Part shown: piece after piece, positions 41,601-48,769 of the stretch | Position numbering within the stretch: the first letter of the stretch is position 1 | How the letters are laid out: every line of letters starts with the position of its first letter | Assembly: GCA_911728435.2 (NCBI GenBank) | Contig: OU452201.1 | Coordinates: 5,146,001 to 5,210,000 of the forward strand | Origin: Apoderus coryli | Taxonomy: Eukaryota > Arthropoda > Insecta > Coleoptera > Attelabidae | Length of the DNA stretch: 64,000 nt | Reading direction: 5' to 3' | Program-made: the position numbers and the translations under genes | Notes under the pieces: model-generated | Seen by the model: only the letters and a program-made list of their open reading frames with translations | What the model was told of the DNA's origin: nothing | The model's database searches: none

Positions 41601-44600
41601 TTGTAATCGTAAATTCTTCTCCAACAAAAATATACATGTTTAAAGGGATATTTTTTTTAGGATTATCACCAACCCCTGCATCTACCCTTTTCCAGTTAGA
41701 CCCGTTTCAAATACCTATTCCAAACATAACAATAAATCCAGCAACACCAGAACATTCAGTTCGAATATCTTCAGAAATTATTACAAAACCAACTAGTAAA
41801 GATAATAATTGTAATTGTGCAGTTGATGTGCCTATGAACAGTCAATTACAAGTGAGTATGGATATATATATTTCATTGCATAACTTAGCTACTAAATAAT
41901 ATTTTTCAGTTGGCTGAATTGAATTCAAAAAACTTAGATATATCACCAGATGATTCGCCACAAACTGAAGAACATCCTTATCATTCTTTAAGCAGTTCCG
42001 CACTAACGTTGCGTCGATATGGCACAATGTCAAGCTTAGAACGTTTGGGATCTGAAGACAAAGATGAGCAAATCTTTGAAAATCATTGTTCTTCCGCTAG
42101 CGATAATGAAGACGATGATGATGACATTGACAATGAAGAACTTGGAATAGATAATGTAGCTTTTAATAATTCTTCCTCCATCATGCATTGGACAGCTCGA
42201 GCTGGAAGTTTTGTTGCTGAGAAAATGTCGTTTTTTGAACGATTAGGGGAGGATTATAAATCAGGCAGCAGATTTTTTGACAGGTACCTATGTCTTTCAT
42301 ATAGAGGTAATGAAAGAAGTTTTACAAATTTTTTGTTTTTGATTTAAGTAGGTATCTAAAAACGTCAGAAATAAACGAAGTAAATGGTGAAGATCTGCAA
42401 GAAGAAGAAACTTCTGGCGCTACTTCGGGTGAAGAAATATGGGGTACACCAACTAGTGGTGATCTTGATGATTCATTGTATTCACCAAACTATGATGGAA
42501 AGCTTTCGGTTAGAGAATTAGCGAGATTTTATGAAAAGAAATGCATGAATCAATAATTATGATTTAGAATATAGTTTTCCTAAATTATTTGTTTCGTAGT
42601 GAATAGTATTATTAGTGCATGAATCGCAATCCCATTACACTTTGGAACTATTGCTTCTATCTACAAAAACTCTAATACCAACAGCCAAACGATGGATCTA
42701 TCTCTTCCGATTACAATGATGACACCGAAATTATGATGGATGAACTGTTGATGACGCCACCGATAACTGGCGCAATTATGCGAGGCCTGTTACCACGACG
42801 TACGTTAGAACCACTTATTGAAGAAGATTGTTCTGAATCTTCAACCGCTTCATCTCCCTCACCTTCATCCTCTGAAGATGCCTCAAAATCTTTGTCTTCA
42901 GAACAGGTAAATAGTTTTACTCCTGTTGAAACAACACAGTGAAGGTGAACAATAAGTTTATAAGAAAATGAATTTTGTTTTTGCTGCATTGTTGGCAGGA
43001 CAACGAAACTGGAAATGTTGCTGACACATGCTTACAAAATGCTGCAAAATCAACCACAGTGGATCACTTAGAGGTGTTCAACAACACTCCCAACCAGCAG
43101 GAGAATATAATGGAAGTTATGAACGTGGAGATGGAGACATCTTCAGGTAATCCGAGTCATTATTAGAATAAATACACATTAGCTAATGAAGTTTTAAGAT
43201 TTCTTTAACGTTCTGCATAATAATTAAACTTGGTTGTGGTTCCAATCGCCAAAGACTATTCTATCGCACTATAAAATGAGCTTCAGTAAGAGCAAACAAT
43301 TGACCGTTAGTCTGATCTATAAAAAGTTATATTATTGCGAAAAGACTTGGCTCGGAAGTGTGAATTCGGACAAAATTGAGCTTTTAACTAAGAGGTTATT
43401 ACTTATCCGTAGGATCATTTACGGTGTTCTTATCGATAGATGTTCTAGCAATTTTTGTAGGATAATCCAACATAAACGAACAATACTCCAGAAGTCTTAC
43501 CTCTAGCACATCAGGAGCTGTGGTAAAATTTTGGTCAGTACAAATTCCAATCAGCAGACTTTGCAATTAAGCGAACATGCTTATCTAGGCAGTACCTCCA
43601 GTTTTTCTAGAAACGAACTGGGGGCTGCATCTTGAGAGCATAAGACACTCCAAAATTTTTAAAACCAAAGCTGCGTGAAAATACTGCAATGTATTGGTAG
43701 TCGTAATTAAGTAAAATTATATTTCTTTAAAAATTTCTAGTAGTAGTGACGAGGATCCACCGTTCACAAAGTTATCGCCATATTATAGAAGATGTAGAAA
43801 AAGAATTAGAAGAAAAAGTGGAAGAAACATTCTTCTTCAATCGTTTCAAGCCAGCAGTCAAATTCGTAAATATTGAGCGTATACCAAGGACAAAAGGTAA
43901 CAAAATGTACGTAAAAGTGAGCACCGCTATGTTAAATGTTTCAATTTAAGGTTCAAATTTTCAAATTGTATTTCAGTTTTGAATTCTTTAACGTACGCCG
44001 AACAGAAAGACGTGTATACGAAACATTTCCGGAAAACAATCAATTTCTAAAAGTATTTAATAATGCAACACAATTGGATGAAATCGGTCATTTGGATAAT
44101 CAGTCAACGATGTCATCAAAGAAGCTGAAGGCAAGTTATTTAAAGCTGTTTTATTAGTTGATTAAAAATTATATAACTGATACTTAACTAAGGAAAGGAA
44201 TGAGAGTTTACTGTGTCTACTCGGCTAAACTTCATTTTTTGATTGAACTTTTTACATACTTCACCAATTCATACAAGAACAGATGATCCTGTACCACTTC
44301 GAGCTGGTGTGCTGTGATCTCAGAATATTTTTTTGAGGCTGTGATCTACTCTTATTTGGATCTTACACTTTCTGCCGTACCAAGGTTATACCAACGTTAC
44401 TATTCCTTTTTTTTATTTCACAACCTAAAATCACTTTTTATTTAGATAAACATTTCACAGTAACTTATCTTTTTACAAACCTTCGTCAGCTGGGCGGCTA
44501 TATTCCTGAAAACCAACCAGTAGAACAAGTGAGATACGAGGCCCAGTCTTCCAGTTTACTAAAACTAAATTACCACAACTTAACCTCACTTCTCTGTTCA

Positions 44601-44974
44601 GTTGAACTGATGTGATACGGTACGCTGTCGCTCAGTTGCTACGTAACTTGTCACTTAATTTTCAACTAATAAAAATGCTGATATTGACGTTGAAGGATAA
44701 CAAAAGTAACTGTCAATGTTACCATCATGCAAATAAAAATAAATATGTGATAATGATGTCTCAGTAGAATCTACATAATAAATCTGTCGATAGTTTTTTT
44801 GTTTCTTTAAATAATCAGCTATATAACTATACTTATTGGTCGCAAAAACGTTAGTCTATTGGCCGCTTGTAATTAATGTATTGTTATTTTGTATGTTAGG
44901 ATAAACAAATGGATAGAAGATTTTGGAAGCAACTTAGCAAACGTAGAGGAATCAAAACCGGTGATAATCTTTAG
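19113..44974 (+). CDS. PsGEF: Multi-exon RhoGEF with C2-PDZ-DH-PH layout, PsGEF-like (whole gene)
   Basis: Coding exons: 19113-20616, 20678-20736, 22377-22555, 29763-29817, 32485-32676, 32740-33080, 33429-33705, 35839-36021, 36484-36852, 36931-37044, 37099-37309, 37884-38064, 38351-38477, 40227-40518, 40577-40680, 41378-41579, 41661-41851, 41910-42283, 42352-42508, 42685-42906, 42999-43146, 43741-43906, 43977-44130, 44900-44974. They sum to 5,877 nt with no stop (about 1,958 aa), and every splice phase matches. Approximate domains: basic disordered N-terminus 1-485, C2 486-620, PDZ 712-790, DH 875-1065, PH 1075-1225, then an acidic Ser-rich tail. DH-PH proteins load GTP on Rho-family GTPases at membranes; C2 and PDZ should direct membrane or partner binding. 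This domain order is known from the protostome-specific GEF of insects, so the symbol rests on architecture recalled, not on a search. The weakest joins are exon 19-20 and exon 22-23. Confidence 0.8.
20678..20736 (+). CDS. PsGEF: RhoGEF exon 2: C2 domain strand 2
   Basis: The exon is bounded by TTTCAG and GTAAGT. It reads VLRCNDLYRPNGAQINAYVK across the phase-1 junction. The pattern (hydrophobic strand, Asp-Leu, then N-A-Y-V-K) is the start of a C2 beta-sandwich like that of RGS3-type C2 domains. It ends in phase 0 and continues in the exon at 22377. Confidence 0.85.
21228..21310. mobile_element. Short inverted-repeat element
   Basis: ACGAGGTGTCCATAAA and TTTATGGACACCGTGT form arms around about 50 bases. 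It is a diverged relative of the ACAGGGTGTCC family, in RhoGEF intron 2. Confidence 0.65.
22377..22555 (+). CDS. PsGEF: RhoGEF exon 3: C2 domain core
   Basis: This exon is easy to miss because its only long open frame seen alone is on the other strand. Read in phase 0 after the AG at 22375-22376 it gives VAITDQFSGSKRTIIRN and later RPTFNHSFNFPVDI and LIEVWHRDR. These are the central C2 strands, including the P-x-F-N-H-x-F signature and the strand ending V-W-H. The donor at 22556 is GTGAGT, phase 2. Without it exons 2 and 4 do not make a complete C2 domain. Confidence 0.85.
22556..27819. other. RhoGEF intron 3, first part
   Basis: Apart from the candidate internal exon at 23500-23754 and a diverged inverted-repeat element at about 26975-27128 (CATACAGGGTGTTT to CACTCTGTATA), nothing is supported. 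Confidence 0.5.
23500..23754 (+). promoter_or_regulatory. Candidate internal promoter and first exon inside RhoGEF intron 3
   Basis: A relatively unique stretch without transposon similarity that ends in AAAC|GTAAGTAAC at 23754/23755, flanked upstream by a mildly GC-richer patch (23110-23240). Spliced to exon 4 it would allow a start at the in-frame Met of FLGCMSF, giving a product without most of the C2 domain. Purely inferential. Confidence 0.25.
27820..28430 (-). pseudogene. Tc1/mariner-like transposase remnant (DUF4817-type HTH)
   Basis: From the ATG near 28430 (MVRPTLEQRLQIAKKIYQ) through RLRTVRSEEAVSAIQESIEE and DPNQSIRRRYQQLG to a stop-ridden region with NKQN-like and PLHPEK-like echoes. 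This order matches transposases that start with a DUF4817 helix-turn-helix. Several stops and frameshifts. In RhoGEF intron 3. Confidence 0.65.
29040..29450 (+). pseudogene. Second transposase remnant of the same kind
   Basis: MMPYTNQEYAEMHRDRRTFV, then LQHRLIETGSVYPKN and later VYPVYFRKVQALLETDY. The M-P-Y-T-N-x-E-Y-A-x-M-H start and Y-x-x-x-x-V-Q-A-L block are typical of this insect family. Interrupted by stops. In intron 3, about 300 bases upstream of RhoGEF exon 4. Confidence 0.65.
29763..29817 (+). CDS. PsGEF: RhoGEF exon 4: C2 domain C-terminal strand
   Basis: The frame set by exon 3 gives TSEFLGCMSFDVSDAFNK. F-L-G-C-M-S-F-D/G-V is a hallmark of RGS3-like C2 domains. It is flanked by TTTTTAG and GTAAAT and lies 7.2 kb from exon 3. 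It contains an in-frame Met that could start a shorter product from an internal promoter. Confidence 0.85.
29927..30510 (+). pseudogene. Reverse transcriptase core remnant
   Basis: VDVVYTDFSRAFDRLDHGIL, SATSGVPQGSV, then after a shift LLFADDFKIYSS and later LGVLFDSKLTFTKHIAEII. The catalytic F-A-D-D is readable but the frame is broken at about 30150 and again later. It begins about 110 bases after RhoGEF exon 4. Confidence 0.75.
30511..31870. other. RhoGEF intron 4, no gene seen
   Basis: An ACACCCTGTATAC end near 30763 only. The rest is AT-rich without recognisable content. Confidence 0.5.
31871..32465. repeat. 172-bp tandem repeat, about 3.4 copies
   Basis: GGGGTCGTGA recurs at 31891, 32060, 32233 and 32407 (spacing 169, 173, 174). 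Each unit also carries TTTGCATGCCAAACGACATT and CCAAGGCCCCAAAAAATTGA. It sits in RhoGEF intron 4 and ends about 20 bases before the acceptor of exon 5. Confidence 0.92.
32485..32676 (+). CDS. PsGEF: RhoGEF exon 5: end of C2 and acidic linker
   Basis: A 64-codon phase-0 exon (TTTTTAG|GAT ... ACG|GTAAGG). The beginning, DINGSFKLLPHATGRTTNVP, closes the C2 domain; the rest is an acidic linker (SIEEVISLEDIDGDLQ). The exon begins about 25 bases after a run of 172-bp tandem repeats. Confidence 0.85.
32740..33080 (+). CDS. PsGEF: RhoGEF exon 6: PDZ domain
   Basis: A 63-base intron separates it from exon 5. The PDZ carboxylate-binding loop is GFGF, followed by SVVWTHPPRIERVEKGLPAE, the A-G-I-L-P-G-D helix turn and IIFVDKHNVV. 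The usual order GLGF ... V-x-x-G-x-P-A-x-x-A-G-L-x-x-G-D is kept, so peptide binding is likely intact. It ends in phase 2. Confidence 0.9.
33429..33705 (+). CDS. PsGEF: RhoGEF exon 7: end of PDZ and linker, with possible early stop
   Basis: The exon completes the last PDZ strand (SYGSQLTLEIFRRN) and adds a Ser/Thr linker. A donor GAG|GTTGGT at 33706 keeps phase 0 with exon 8. If it is not used, the frame reads on for seven codons and stops at 33727-33729, giving a C2-PDZ protein without the GEF domain. The donor is weaker than most in this gene. Confidence 0.75.
34191..34696. repeat. Foldback element in RhoGEF intron 7
   Basis: A perfect 25-base inverted pair (34191-34215 and 34672-34696, ATCGTACAGAAAACAGCTTT core) encloses a second pair containing GGTGAAGATTTTGAAG near 34272 and its complement near 34600. 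The whole can fold into one hairpin of about 500 bases. Confidence 0.8.
35099..35440 (-). pseudogene. Third transposase remnant, C-terminal end
   Basis: IIWQQDGVPPHN (the D-G-A/V-P-P-H catalytic box) then GNGGTYLPWRTNSPDVHFFF and ECKERISNAVQHL. This is the usual C-terminal order of Tc1/mariner-like transposases. The frame is broken once. In RhoGEF intron 7. Confidence 0.7.
35839..36021 (+). CDS. PsGEF: RhoGEF exon 8: first DH helices
   Basis: SPTTPEENRKKVMYQLMSKE then QQYVTGMQFAITRFV is the CR1 helix of a Dbl-homology domain (E-x-x-Y-V/L). The acceptor is TTTTTAGCAG, a tandem NAGNAG site, so the exon can begin at 35839 or 35842; the choice adds or drops one Gln. The donor GAG|GTGAGT is phase 0. 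Confidence 0.88.
36085..36335 (-). repeat. Dispersed repeat with tRNA-like core, copy B
   Basis: The reverse complement of copy A's core lies at 36241-36308 with an intact B box (complement of GGAATTCGAACCC) and GCGTGCGCTTGGCATGCGG, closer to a real alanine tRNA than copy A. It is in RhoGEF intron 8, antisense to the gene. Confidence 0.7.
36484..36852 (+). CDS. PsGEF: RhoGEF exon 9: DH domain core
   Basis: This 123-codon exon carries most of the DH helical bundle: LRITEDILDHL, then IYRLKCHEITTAYKRYCAG, then the conserved block FVQIPAIPRRRPDITSFIHK PLEHY, equivalent to CR3 (x-L-x-S-x-L-I-x-P-x-Q-R-x-x-x-Y). The substitution of HKPLEHY for the usual P-x-Q-R-x-x-x-Y suggests a diverged but recognisable GEF surface. 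Confidence 0.9.
36931..37044 (+). CDS. PsGEF: RhoGEF exon 10: end of DH, start of PH
   Basis: It encodes the final DH helix (ATYKVITMEAG) and the DH-PH linker ending LENRLVFTKCK. The next intron (37045-37098) is only 54 nt, a multiple of three, and has no in-frame stop, so its retention would add 18 residues in the PH domain. Confidence 0.88.
37099..37309 (+). CDS. PsGEF: RhoGEF exon 11: PH domain strands 1-4
   Basis: PFVLNKPGRQWLFGGDLSR and RQYWALLFSDLLLFAKVSRD match a PH beta-sheet, with the typical x-x-L-F-S-D-L-L-L-F-A pattern. It ends in phase 1 at AAAG|GTAAAT. Confidence 0.9.
37884..38064 (+). CDS. PsGEF: RhoGEF exon 12: PH domain end
   Basis: DNEFRITIHPDGNKAAT, then KKTVILRAPSVELKAMWQNL. 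The final Trp-containing helix (E-L-K-A-x-W-Q-N-L-L) is the diagnostic PH C-terminal helix. Phase 2 at the donor AT|GTAAGG. Confidence 0.88.
38351..38477 (+). CDS. PsGEF: RhoGEF exon 13, with possible alternative terminal extension
   Basis: A Ser/Thr/Pro-rich exon (LTSGTDSSTLSSPMDSPD). The donor CAG|GTGCGT at 38478 joins exon 14 in phase 0. Reading through instead gives 118 further codons to a stop at 38832-38834. Confidence 0.8.
38478..38834 (+). CDS. Possible alternative C-terminus of the RhoGEF after the PH domain
   Basis: If the donor at 38478 is skipped, the frame stays open for 118 codons. The segment looks like real protein rather than intron: it has PPESPISTTPETPSA, then an acidic end with DSFDIFGDSKWDATQFDYD. 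An AATAAA at 39059-39064 followed by T/GT-rich sequence could end the transcript. The product would keep C2, PDZ, DH and PH but lose about 690 residues. Transcript support is needed to separate it from chance. Confidence 0.45.
   Translation: MRLQNVNALNFLDSVIPLPFEVTPPESPISTTPETPSALLSYSVVSQEFTSERFSTDSIYLLDDSLNALLSPNKEVPDQETDSFDIFGDSKWDATQFDYDLGCLSIDGLSQVSYESDS
39059..39064 (+). terminator. Poly(A) signal after the alternative RhoGEF stop at 38834
   Basis: A canonical AATAAA about 225 bases after the stop, followed by a T-rich and GT-containing stretch. It would serve only the short isoform. Confidence 0.4.
39676..39877. mobile_element. MITE with 17-bp TATACAGGGTG termini
   Basis: TATACAGGGTGTTTCAA at the left and its exact complement at 39861-39877 bound 202 bases without an ORF. 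It lies in RhoGEF intron 13, beyond the alternative 3-prime end. The TA at the ends may be the target duplication. Confidence 0.85.
40227..40518 (+). CDS. PsGEF: RhoGEF exon 14: tail region
   Basis: Acceptor TTTTTCAG, donor CAAG|GTAGAA, phase 1. It contains WTAEMLRKRSEELHVIDAQ, a compact charged helix that stands out from the low-complexity surroundings and is probably a conserved tail motif. No domain is recognised. Confidence 0.75.
40577..40680 (+). CDS. PsGEF: RhoGEF exon 15: tail region
   Basis: A 104-nt exon (TTACAG|GG ... CAG|GTTAGT) giving NLTVSEESRCNGSRCEDIT and more Ser/Thr. An internal GTAAGT at 40635 could serve as an alternative donor. Confidence 0.7.
41085..41275 (+). pseudogene. 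RNase H remnant of a retrotransposon
   Basis: NLVWVPGHPGIVGNERADWG is the C-terminal RNase H motif (W-V-P-G-H-x-G-I-x-G-N-E-x-A-D) found in R1, I and LTR elements, followed by a stop. It differs from the Jockey element, which has no RNase H. In RhoGEF intron 15. Confidence 0.65.
41378..41579 (+). CDS. PsGEF: RhoGEF exon 16: tail region with CxxC pair
   Basis: Starts after ATTGTAG. It has PETVPMCRQCHKNCLSNN, a C-x-x-C-x-x-x-C cluster that could bind a metal but is too short to assign. The donor lies at CTAG|GTAAAA, phase 1. Confidence 0.75.
41661..41851 (+). CDS. PsGEF: RhoGEF exon 17: tail region
   Basis: TTTTTTTAG|GA to CAA|GTGAGT. Pro-rich at first (LDPFQIPIPNITINPATPEH), then an NCNC pair. 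Phase 0 at the end. Confidence 0.75.
41910..42283 (+). CDS. PsGEF: RhoGEF exon 18: acidic tail
   Basis: A 124-codon exon with TLRRYGTMSSLERLGSEDKD, a run of Asp (DDDDDID), and a conserved-looking block HWTARAGSFVAEKMSFFERL. The Arg-Arg-x-x-x-x-Ser-Ser context resembles a phosphorylation site. Ends in phase 2 at ACAG|GTACCT. Confidence 0.8.
42352..42556 (+). CDS. PsGEF: RhoGEF exon 19, terminal or spliced at 42508
   Basis: Phase-2 acceptor GTAG|GTAT. It encodes an acidic stretch (GATSGEEIWGTPTSGDLDD) and then LSVRELARFYEKKCMNQ with a stop at 42554-42556. A phase-0 donor TCG|GTTAGA at 42509 would instead join exon 20. Either end keeps the frame open, so this may be an alternative terminal exon. 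Confidence 0.65.
42685..42906 (+). CDS. PsGEF: RhoGEF exon 20: acidic tail
   Basis: A 74-codon phase-0 exon: DDTEIMMDELLMTPPITGAI, then RGLLPRRTLEPLIEEDCSES and a poly-Ser stretch. Bounded by CAACAG and GTAAAT. The link to exon 19 is inferred from phase alone. Confidence 0.65.
42999..43146 (+). CDS. PsGEF: RhoGEF exon 21: tail region
   Basis: TTGGCAG|GAC to TCAG|GTAATC. Reads DNETGNVADTCLQNAAKSTT and onward to METSS. Phase matches exon 20 (0) and exon 22 (1). Confidence 0.7.
43741..43906 (+). CDS. PsGEF: RhoGEF exon 22: helical segment
   Basis: After TTTCTAG. It gives RIHRSQSYRHIIEDVEKELE, then FNRFKPAVKFVNIERIPRTK, probably a charged helix. Two donors are possible. GTAACA at 43897 (phase 1) forces a stop 24 codons into exon 23. 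GTACGT at 43907 (phase 2) keeps the frame that runs into the last exon, so I prefer the second. Confidence 0.6.
43977..44130 (+). CDS. PsGEF: RhoGEF exon 23 with GC donor
   Basis: Acceptor TTTCAG. In the preferred frame it reads FEFFNVRRTERRVYETFPEN and ends SSKKLK. The donor AAG|GCAAGT is a textbook GC-AG site and joins the last exon in phase 0. Reading through would add nine codons and stop at 44155-44157. Confidence 0.6.
44900..44974 (+). CDS. PsGEF: RhoGEF exon 24: C-terminus
   Basis: Acceptor TGTTAG. It gives DKQMDRRFWKQLSKRRGIKT then GDNL and a TAG at 44972-44974. The aromatic-basic block FWKQLSKRRG looks conserved rather than random. AATAAA at 45183-45188 could be the poly(A) signal. 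Confidence 0.65.
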   Translation, partial: DKQMDRRFWKQLSKRRGIKTGDNL

Positions 44975-45182
44975 GAAAAGTCCAATTAATGTTTGTTTTG
45001 TAATATAACAATTTTACCTATGTCATCATTTTTGCATGAAATTGGTGCTTCAAATTTGTTGTTAAACTGTTAGATATAAATAATTAGGATTTTAAGAATT
45101 ATATATATAAGTAAGAAGTAAGAACAATCCATTCGGCCTCATTCATCAAATTTTCAAACGAAGCGCTAACAATTTTCTCAAT

Positions 45183-45188
45183 AATAAA
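45183..45188 (+). terminator. Likely poly(A) signal of the RhoGEF gene
   Basis: AATAAA 209 bases beyond the final stop. Further AATAAA copies at about 45280 and 45292 could also be used. Confidence 0.4.
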
Positions 45189-48068
45189 TTAATTATTCTT
45201 ATTAGAGATAGTTTTACAAATTAAAACTTTGAAAATTTGATATGTTTTTCAACACGCTTTAAATAATCAATGTTGTATAATAAATAACGAAATAAATGTT
45301 AAAAACGCGGTAAAAGTACTAATATAAGTAATTATTATTACATATTAGGTAAAGAAGACTGTAAGATTATAATTTGTTTGTTACATGTTGTTGTATTTAA
45401 GTCAAAATTCAAACAATATACGAATCAAAACCACTAATCAACATACCTACTTTTTGGCTTAAATTCATCACATATTATACTTACTAGGTATAGGGTATAA
45501 AAAAAGAGAAAGAAATTTCTATTAACGTTAAAATCCGTCACATATTTTTGTGATAAACTAAGTTTTTATATACTTACAGTGTTTTAAAAATAAATTTATG
45601 ACAACAAGTTTTGTAGATATTTCATTGTTTTTCCTCTTACTTTAAATTACAGTTTTCCCTAATTAATGGTGTAAGATCTGTCTAAATTTGCTCCAAAATT
45701 ATTATCAAGCATCACATTATGATCCATGAAGAAGCTAAAGACTTCAATGTCATTCGAAAATGGTGCATATTTCCTATAATCATAATAGATTTATTTTCGG
45801 AAGTAGGTAAATGAAAAAATATAGAGCCATCTATCCAATGAGACGAAAATCTAGGATAACTCTGATATATTATTTGAAAGTCAAAAAAAAAAAAAAATGG
45901 ATCGATATTCCATATTATAGCAGCCTGTAACATAGTAGTGCCAGTGCCATCTATGAAGAAGCTTTTGTGGCAAAGACGCCTACGTTCATTTATGTATAAA
46001 AAATAATTTATAGGTGTGATGCACACAATACTATAGACGAGATAGTTGGGAATTAAGTCAACGGAGGGCGTTACTAGTACTACAGCAATAATTACACTCT
46101 AATCTACATGGGCTCCTAATATAAGTATATATCAGGATATAATCATATTTACCCAGGAGGGATTGCTTTCCACATACTATGTATTTTTATTACAAACTAA
46201 TACAAAACGCATTGTAACCGAGAGGTTCAAAATTAACCCCTGATGATGGTTTTTTGTGAAGCGTTTTTAGATACATCAATGAAATTTTACACATCTATTT
46301 GATTTTTAATTCTTAATAAGTCAAACCAAACGGATTTCCAAAATTATAGTCATAAGCGTACCAAACTAGAAGGGGCGGAGGGAAATAACGCCCCAAAATT
46401 TTTGTGGCTAGAAAATTTCACTTTTTGAGCTCATATTTATAAAAAAAAATGTAATTTGCTTCAAAAAGGGCGCCTTCTTTTATTTCGATAAAATGCTTAG
46501 TTTTTGAGTAAATTGAGTTTAAAAATTTACTTAGTTAGTTAGGTAAAACATTTTTTTTAATGCCCAAACAGATTTTTATTTTTTATGCTAAAATGGCTCA
46601 TTCAAAAAATATTTCTTTTTATATGAACTTTGTATCCCTTTCTACTACACGATAATAACATAATTTTTTGCACAATAGAAAAGATCTAATTGATCTCCAA
46701 AATCTAATCAGATTATCGTTATGTTCTCTGGTATTCTTATACAAAATTTACACCATATGCACGTCCTATAGGTATCCTATATGACACATTTCATCTGAGA
46801 AAATAGCTTTTCCATAAATATTCATAATATTCTGTATCGAAAACTAATCAAAATATATCAAAGCGCCTCATGCCTAAATAAAAAAAATGCAACAACTTTT
46901 TTTAGTGAAAAATGTATATTCTTGAGAAATACTTTTCTTGTCGTTAGATATGCGTTATTCCTTGAACATTATCCGCATATTTTATTAGCAGGATAATTTT
47001 ACGCTGATGCCACAGCGATAGCACGAAACAAATAATATCGCCGCTTACTTATTGAGAGGTTTACCAAAAAAAGCGCACATACATTCTATTTTACAGTTGT
47101 TCTAAATTCATCTTCCCCACAGCCTTAACGTACTCCCAGTTCCCCCCACATAAATAAAACAAACCAAAATTTGTTAAGAAAACGAATGTGAAATATATTT
47201 TTAGAATTATTTGGATTCCAATTTAATATGTGTATACTTTTGAAATACAGGAACGGCTTTAGAGACATTTTGCTATAATTACCTAATGATAGTTTTAAAT
47301 TAGCGCAATAAAATAGCTTAGACGGTAGATGTAGAAGATTTTTGAACATTTTTGTGATTCATAAAAGTTGGTTTGCGATTTAATTGATGATTAACCTTGT
47401 GATATATGCATCCATCCTGCTCACAAGAATTGAAAGTCAAGAAATGTCAATGCGTATCAAAAACGCATGTAAAATAAGTTCCACAAAGTTTACGAACAGT
47501 ACCTAATACAAAAATGTTAAACACGCACATGTTCTACCTCATTTAACTTTAATATTTAGGTATAGACTTTTATCTATCTATCTGTATTTGTATTTTGTTT
47601 GTTTTATATGGCTTTTGTTGTTTTGATTTTGAATTTTTCTTTTAGTTTTTCTTTCTTTATTGTTTAGTAAATCACGTATATATATAAGTATGCTCACTGT
47701 GTAAAATATAAATTAATTAGATTATCGTAATTGCTGACAAGTTTCTGTAACTTAGCGAATTAAGATTTTCCTAACTATATTTTGTTATACACCTGAAATA
47801 AATATTATTATTATTATTAGACTAAAATAGTCTGTAAAGCAGTATAAAACAATTGAACAAAACTAACCCATCCCTTCTAATTTGATGATCATGACCGCTG
47901 CCACAGGTACGAGTGAGACCTTTGACCTTGAACATGTGACAGAGGAATTTATTCAAATAAATTGATGGAACGGTGAGCAGTCTGTTATTTTTAAAGGCCT
48001 CACGACATGTATCCCAATAGATATCTAATTGATCGTTTTTAATAAAAACTCTGTCAACCTCAGCGCAC
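45189..48068. other. Intergenic between RhoGEF and Mlc1
   Basis: AT-rich, no credible gene. No transposon could be named. Confidence 0.5.
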
Positions 48069-48395
48069 CTACCAAAGAGACTGTATGTTCATGAAACGCT
48101 TAAGAGAGTGCAACACAAATAAGTTTCGAGTCAGCCCACCACAAAGACTCTCAATGTGCCCAGTCCAGCTCTGCCCCACATCCACAGTATCCCCCAACAA
48201 TCTAGCTGACTCTGGGAAAGCTAAGTGAGTGTTCTCAAAGTTTATATCAAAGTTGCGTATATGAGAATAGATAATAAACAAGTGCATATTTGAGGTTAGG
48301 GAGTAAAAAAACACTTTTTTTTTGTACAAATTCAGTCTGACTACGAGGAAAAGCTGCTCGAATTTTACGAAGTCACACAGTAAAATTTTCACCAT
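48069..48395 (-). pseudogene. Reverse transcriptase thumb remnant upstream of Mlc1
   Basis: On the minus strand LLGDTVDVGQSWTGHIESLC then GLTRNLFVLHSLKRF matches the F-L-G-V-x-x-D-x-x-L-x-W-x-x-H-I block of LINE reverse transcriptases. It ends about 280 bases before the Mlc1 TATA box. Confidence 0.6.
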
Positions 48396-48675
48396 TTTGA
48401 TAGTAAATTTTCACAATTAAAATTCTTTGTTCAAAAGTGTAGCGTTCCATGTTTAAAATTTCCCAACTTTTTACTAAATAAATGTCATTTTTGTACTTGG
48501 TGTTCGGTCCTGTTGGATATGTATTCTACATCTAAACTAAATTAAGCGTTGTTGCCGCAATTAACATGATGTGTCGATGACGCTTTTTCCAGCCTGCCCG
48601 GGGTTTATAATTTCATACAACATGGGAGGTACAAAGTGAATCAGTTTTCAGCAGGCACGCAGCGCCCTCTACCCA

Positions 48676-48681
48676 TATAAA
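48676..48681 (+). promoter_or_regulatory. Mlc1: TATA box of Mlc1
   Basis: TATAAA 86 bases upstream of the ATG on an unusually GC-rich background. Transcription would start near 48706, giving a short 5-prime leader of about 60 bases. A TATA promoter fits a highly expressed muscle gene. Confidence 0.6.
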
Positions 48682-48766
48682 TCTTGTGACTCTCTCTGCG
48701 TCTTGCTCCACTTCTGGTAGAAAATCTCAGAAGGCAAGTTGGCAGTTTAGTTTTTTTTACGCAACA

Positions 48767-48769
48767 ATG
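48767..48769 (+). CDS. Mlc1: Mlc1 exon 1: start codon only
   Basis: The ATG is followed at once by GTAAGT, so the first coding exon contributes a single Met. The leader upstream begins after the TATA box at 48676. Confidence 0.9.

Noticed and set aside
42711..42989. A minus-strand acidic frame of 92 codons
   Set aside because: It is antisense to RhoGEF exon 20, whose plus-strand frame joins its neighbours in phase.
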